A stretch of DNA of 64,000 bases from Edaphobacter bradus (GTDB taxonomy: Bacteria; Acidobacteriota; Terriglobia; Terriglobales; Acidobacteriaceae), in the NCBI RefSeq assembly GCF_025685645.1, contig NZ_JAGSYF010000001.1, positions 186,001 to 250,000 of the forward strand, read 5' to 3'. Both the position numbers and the translations under genes were made by a program. Of this stretch, positions 60,914 to 64,000 are shown piece by piece (position 1 is the first letter of the stretch; each line of letters opens with the position of its first letter). The notes beneath the pieces are model-generated. The model worked only from the letters and a program-made list of their open reading frames with translations. It was not told where the DNA came from and made no database searches.

Positions 60914-63900
60914 TTAGTTGTTGTCACGCGTATGAACAACGGCCTTCATCGCTTCGCTGAGGATCTGCGCCTGAACATGAGTGTCAGACGTCACAGCTTC
61001 GGCTACGCCAGTTAGCTCTCGCTGGAAGGTGGCCAAGTAATCATTGATCCTTGCAAAAACCAAATGGCAGTCCTCAGGTTCGAAAGGTAGGTTGTACGTA
61101 CCTGAGAGCCCGACCCCAGAAAGCAGGCCTACCAAACGCGCTTGTTCTTCGGAGGAGAAAGAGAGAGTGCGTCCTTTAATCTTTCCCCGAATGTCACCGC
61201 CACTGAAAAGATCAGGTGGACTGATAATTAGTTCACCCGGTGCGGGGATGTGGAACGGCCTGCAAGCAATATTCTCAGAGATAAAGCCGTTAGGAATCGC
61301 CATTAGAGTAAGTTGCTTTTCAGCCAGAATTCCGGGAAGGAGATACTGTGCCATCTCTTTAGGAGAGGTTCTAGTCGCACCGTTGATGCCGCGCCTGTTT
61401 TCCTGTCCTTGAAACTCGAGAAGCTTGAGCTTTCGGGTATATTGCATGAGTTCATCGCAGATTCGTTCACGCATCGAACGGGTCTCATTCTCCTTCAGCC
61501 CTAAGCTCTCCAACAGAATCAGATCGATTTCCTCCCTCGCATCATTCGTCATGAAGGGTGGCCATGATTCCTTACATATTGGCGTACGTGCCACGAAATC
61601 CAATGCTGCCCCTTTCCCTAGGCTCATCAATTCCACATCTAGCGCCGGTTCCGGCTCTGATCTCAACAACTGTTTAGCGGCTCTTCTTAGCCGGATACGA
61701 TGGTCCCTGCTCATAGTAAGCAGATTTGGAACCCGCAATTGCTCAGCCGTGAATACCTCAATGTCAATTGCGGCTTCAATGCCCAAGGCCTTGGCAGCGG
61801 TGTACCTCTCGAACGCAAAGAGTGTTGAATTCAATAATGCCCAAAGTGCCAAGGCGTCAACAGCTTCATCAGGAAGAATCTCATAGAGCCTCTGGTTCGC
61901 AAGAAGAGAGGCGTCATTCCAAAGAACCGATGGAAAGTATTGACTTGTTTTTGGAAAAAGCAACGGTGCTGGCTGCGTCTCACGCAACACGAACCATTCA
62001 TTGCGGTGTTCCGCAAAGCTAGGGCTCAAATGCCATCTCTCGCGTTCACCCGCCAAGATATAAGAACGTTCCAACGGCGAGTGTGCCCGTCGATTGGCCC
62101 CTAACCTAACAACGTATGACTTGTTCTCGATACATCCAGTGGATAGCGCACGAAAGTCTCGGGCAGTCTTCATGACTGGCTGCAGGGATGCCGCTGGCAA
62201 TGCGAATTGAACGCCATCCTTTCTGGCAACGATCTTGATGTCCCCACTCACGACCGCGTTACGGGGTACTCCGTGAAGCTCTTTGAATTCCTGCGGGATA
62301 GTGAGCCTCTCTAAAGAATCCGCGGACACATCTTCCACAAGAAAGAAGTCATCGCAATTAGTGGTGATTCCACGACGTAGGCTTCCGAGATCGGCAAGCT
62401 TCACGAATGAATCAGAAAATCGACCATAGAGTTCATACAAGGTATCTGGGGTCCTCAGATGTCGGCCCCATCGTGAACCGACATAGACTCCACCTTCAGA
62501 TAATCCCTCGGTTCTGAGTTGCTGCTGAGGCACAGCGCGATTCCTGTAGTAGGATTCAAAGCTCCGACCACCAAGAATCGCCTCTGCAACAGCTTCAGGA
62601 GAACCAAGTTCTGGATGAGCAACTATTGAACGCAAAGGTTTGTTTAGCTGGACGAAACGGACGCTGTGGTTACGCGACACTACGCTGGTTCGCTTCAGGA
62701 CGGTGATTGTCGTCGCTACTCGTGCGCCGGTAAACCAGGGTTCCGCATCGCTTTCGATGATTGCCTCAATCTCGAAGTTCGAGAGCATCCAATCTTGAAG
62801 CGGAATGCCGAAATCCACATCCAACCATGCAGCTTGAGTGAGCAATGCCAATCTGCCGCCTTGCCTAATAGATTTCGCTGCGTGGAGCCAGAAATACAAA
62901 AAGATATCAGATGAAGGCTTCCACTCGAATGTTGGCCAAGCTTGCTGTGCGTAAGCCAAGTACTTCTTTTTGGCATCCGTCGGGATCAATCGGGCATTTA
63001 TGTATGGAGGGTTTCCAATAACGACGTCCAGTGAATCAGGAGCGATGGAGGTATCCACTCTTCCAACTGGTAATCCTCCAGCTTGGACACGATACGGTTG
63101 CGACGAAAATACGTCGCCAAAGTTATAATCTAAGAAATCACCACAGTGGACTCTTGGGAAATTATCATCGTCAATTAGGTCACGAATCGCTAGATTAATT
63201 GTTGTCAAGTGGCAAGCGTACTGCAGGACGTCACAACCGTAGAGACTCGCCAAAAGCTCGGAATGGTCAAGATCGGGATCCAGCTTTGCCTTCCTCTTGT
63301 AAGCTCCTACAAGGAACGTTCCTCCCCCGCATCCCGGATCAAGCACCTTATCTTCGCCACCTTCGATGCTAAGTGCTGCCATCAAGTCAACGACCAACGG
63401 TTGCGTGTAATGCTGCCCATACCTATGTCGTTCTGCTGGCGTTATTAGCCGTTCATACATTGAGCCTATGACGTCAACGTCGATGTGTGCGAAATCATAA
63501 TTGTCAAGCAGCCGGATCAGGTCTCGCCAATCTCCTATAGCGTCATCGCTTAACACGGGTAATCGGTCGCCAAAGTCGCCTTCAAATACCGTTTCGTAGT
63601 CGCCTGTGAACCGTCGAGCATCCGCGAACGCAGAGATTAGCTTTCGCTCTAGCATCGGCCCAGTCGTCACATTGTTTGCGACGGTTAATCTCGGTAACGC
63701 TGAATATTTGCGACGTAACGCATTGTAAAAGCACAGACGATTTACGAGAACGTAGCAGGTGAATCTCGCTGCGCGTTGAACATTCTCGGCTTCGTTAGCT
63801 TCCGTTACAGGCCAACCCTGAGCGTCTCTCATCCACTTATTAAGCTGTAGTTTGAAAGCCCGTTCGCTCACCATACGTTCGGTGATGGCCATCTCAGTAG

Positions 63901-64000
63901 CCGCAATCGGATGATCGAGCGCTGACTCTAGCCGCGCGATGAATATGCGATCGATCGGCAAAAAGTGGAGTTCGCGTTGACCTGCAAACAGACTAGAAAT
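60914..64000 (-). CDS. Eco57I-type DNA N6-adenine methyltransferase (restriction-modification), 5' end cut off
   Basis: The C-terminal stop is at 60914 and the frame stays open to the right edge, with plausible sequence (LFAGQRELHFLPIDRIF) before the first TTG at 63961. I therefore treat the gene as truncated by the window. It has the motif X/I region RHRYGQHYTQPLVVDLMAAL and LDPGCGGGTFLVGAYKRK, and motif IV VVIGNPPYINARLIP, an N6-adenine methyltransferase signature. The later part contains a target-recognition-like region (SLRRGITTNCDDFFLVEDV). Such proteins are often the modification half or a bifunctional type IIG enzyme; I do not see a clear PD-(D/E)xK nuclease in the visible part. It is low-GC, convergent with the GmrSD-like gene at 74 nt. 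Confidence 0.88.
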   Translation of the reverse strand: MSSLFAGQRELHFLPIDRIFIARLESALDHPIAATEMAITERMVSERAFKLQLNKWMRDAQGWPVTEANEAENVQRAARFTCYVLVNRLCFYNALRRKYSALPRLTVANNVTTGPMLERKLISAFADARRFTGDYETVFEGDFGDRLPVLSDDAIGDWRDLIRLLDNYDFAHIDVDVIGSMYERLITPAERHRYGQHYTQPLVVDLMAALSIEGGEDKVLDPGCGGGTFLVGAYKRKAKLDPDLDHSELLASLYGCDVLQYACHLTTINLAIRDLIDDDNFPRVHCGDFLDYNFGDVFSSQPYRVQAGGLPVGRVDTSIAPDSLDVVIGNPPYINARLIPTDAKKKYLAYAQQAWPTFEWKPSSDIFLYFWLHAAKSIRQGGRLALLTQAAWLDVDFGIPLQDWMLSNFEIEAIIESDAEPWFTGARVATTITVLKRTSVVSRNHSVRFVQLNKPLRSIVAHPELGSPEAVAEAILGGRSFESYYRNRAVPQQQLRTEGLSEGGVYVGSRWGRHLRTPDTLYELYGRFSDSFVKLADLGSLRRGITTNCDDFFLVEDVSADSLERLTIPQEFKELHGVPRNAVVSGDIKIVARKDGVQFALPAASLQPVMKTARDFRALSTGCIENKSYVVRLGANRRAHSPLERSYILAGERERWHLSPSFAEHRNEWFVLRETQPAPLLFPKTSQYFPSVLWNDASLLANQRLYEILPDEAVDALALWALLNSTLFAFERYTAAKALGIEAAIDIEVFTAEQLRVPNLLTMSRDHRIRLRRAAKQLLRSEPEPALDVELMSLGKGAALDFVARTPICKESWPPFMTNDAREEIDLILLESLGLKENETRSMRERICDELMQYTRKLKLLEFQGQENRRGINGATRTSPKEMAQYLLPGILAEKQLTLMAIPNGFISENIACRPFHIPAPGELIISPPDLFSGGDIRGKIKGRTLSFSSEEQARLVGLLSGVGLSGTYNLPFEPEDCHLVFARINDYLATFQRELTGVAEAVTSDTHVQAQILSEAMKAVVHTRDNN

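Overview
The window looks like chromosomal DNA of an Acidobacteriota member (Terriglobia; Terriglobus/Granulicella/Edaphobacter-like). This is inferred from the combination of high-GC housekeeping genes, Acidobacteria-type lipoproteins, a Tat-exported GH95 fucosidase, a CRTAC1/VCBS protein, a sedolisin protease and DUF4139/DUF3311 proteins. No rRNA or species marker is present, so the assignment rests on family resemblance only.

Layout. 1-8 kb: 5' two thirds of uvrC (minus), an OmpA-like lipoprotein, mazG, a COG3375-type acyltransferase paired with an OSBS/NSAR racemase, and a bactofilin-methyltransferase pair. 8-15 kb: a small basic DNA-binding-like protein, an APC permease with a USP-like tail, lnt, and prfB with an intact programmed +1 frameshift site. 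15-22 kb: a DsbD-type disulfide reductase followed by NTF2-like and redoxin proteins, then rarA/rRNA methyltransferase, tsaC and ydcF. 22-29 kb: a DUF92 protein, a YVTN beta-propeller lipoprotein, an ECF sigma/anti-sigma pair, tlyA, nadK and coaA. 28.7-33.4 kb: an iron-uptake operon (FTR1-DUF2318 fusion, two FtsX-type permeases, an ATPase) behind a promoter with two palindromic operators. 34-36.5 kb: three tRNA-Arg genes around a secreted sedolisin.

36.8-48 kb: pruA, then a LuxR-type protein with a degenerate receiver divergent from a two-gene redox signalling module (receiver / glutaredoxin-fold / thioredoxin-reductase-like fusion plus a cNMP-domain histidine kinase), a VOC protein and a GH95 fucosidase. 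This stretch also carries two copies, in opposite orientation, of a non-coding element of about 200 bp, plus REP-like repeats. 48-58.5 kb: a DUF4139 protein, an acyl-CoA dehydrogenase, a three-gene cluster (64-residue peptide, heme-oxygenase-fold protein, TPR protein), trehalase and a CRTAC1 protein. 58.9-64 kb: a visibly less GC-rich end with a GmrSD-like DUF262/DUF1524 protein convergent with an Eco57I-type DNA methyltransferase that runs off the window, probably an acquired defence segment.

A recurring feature is a TAnACT/TAnAAT -10 box ending 6-9 nt (once 14 nt) before the ATG of many housekeeping genes, with no Shine-Dalgarno sequence; this suggests leaderless mRNAs are common here. The strongest candidates for undescribed biology are the receiver-Grx-TrxR/cNMP-kinase module, the peptide/HO-fold/TPR cluster, the repeated hairpin-bearing intergenic element and the twin-operator iron operon.
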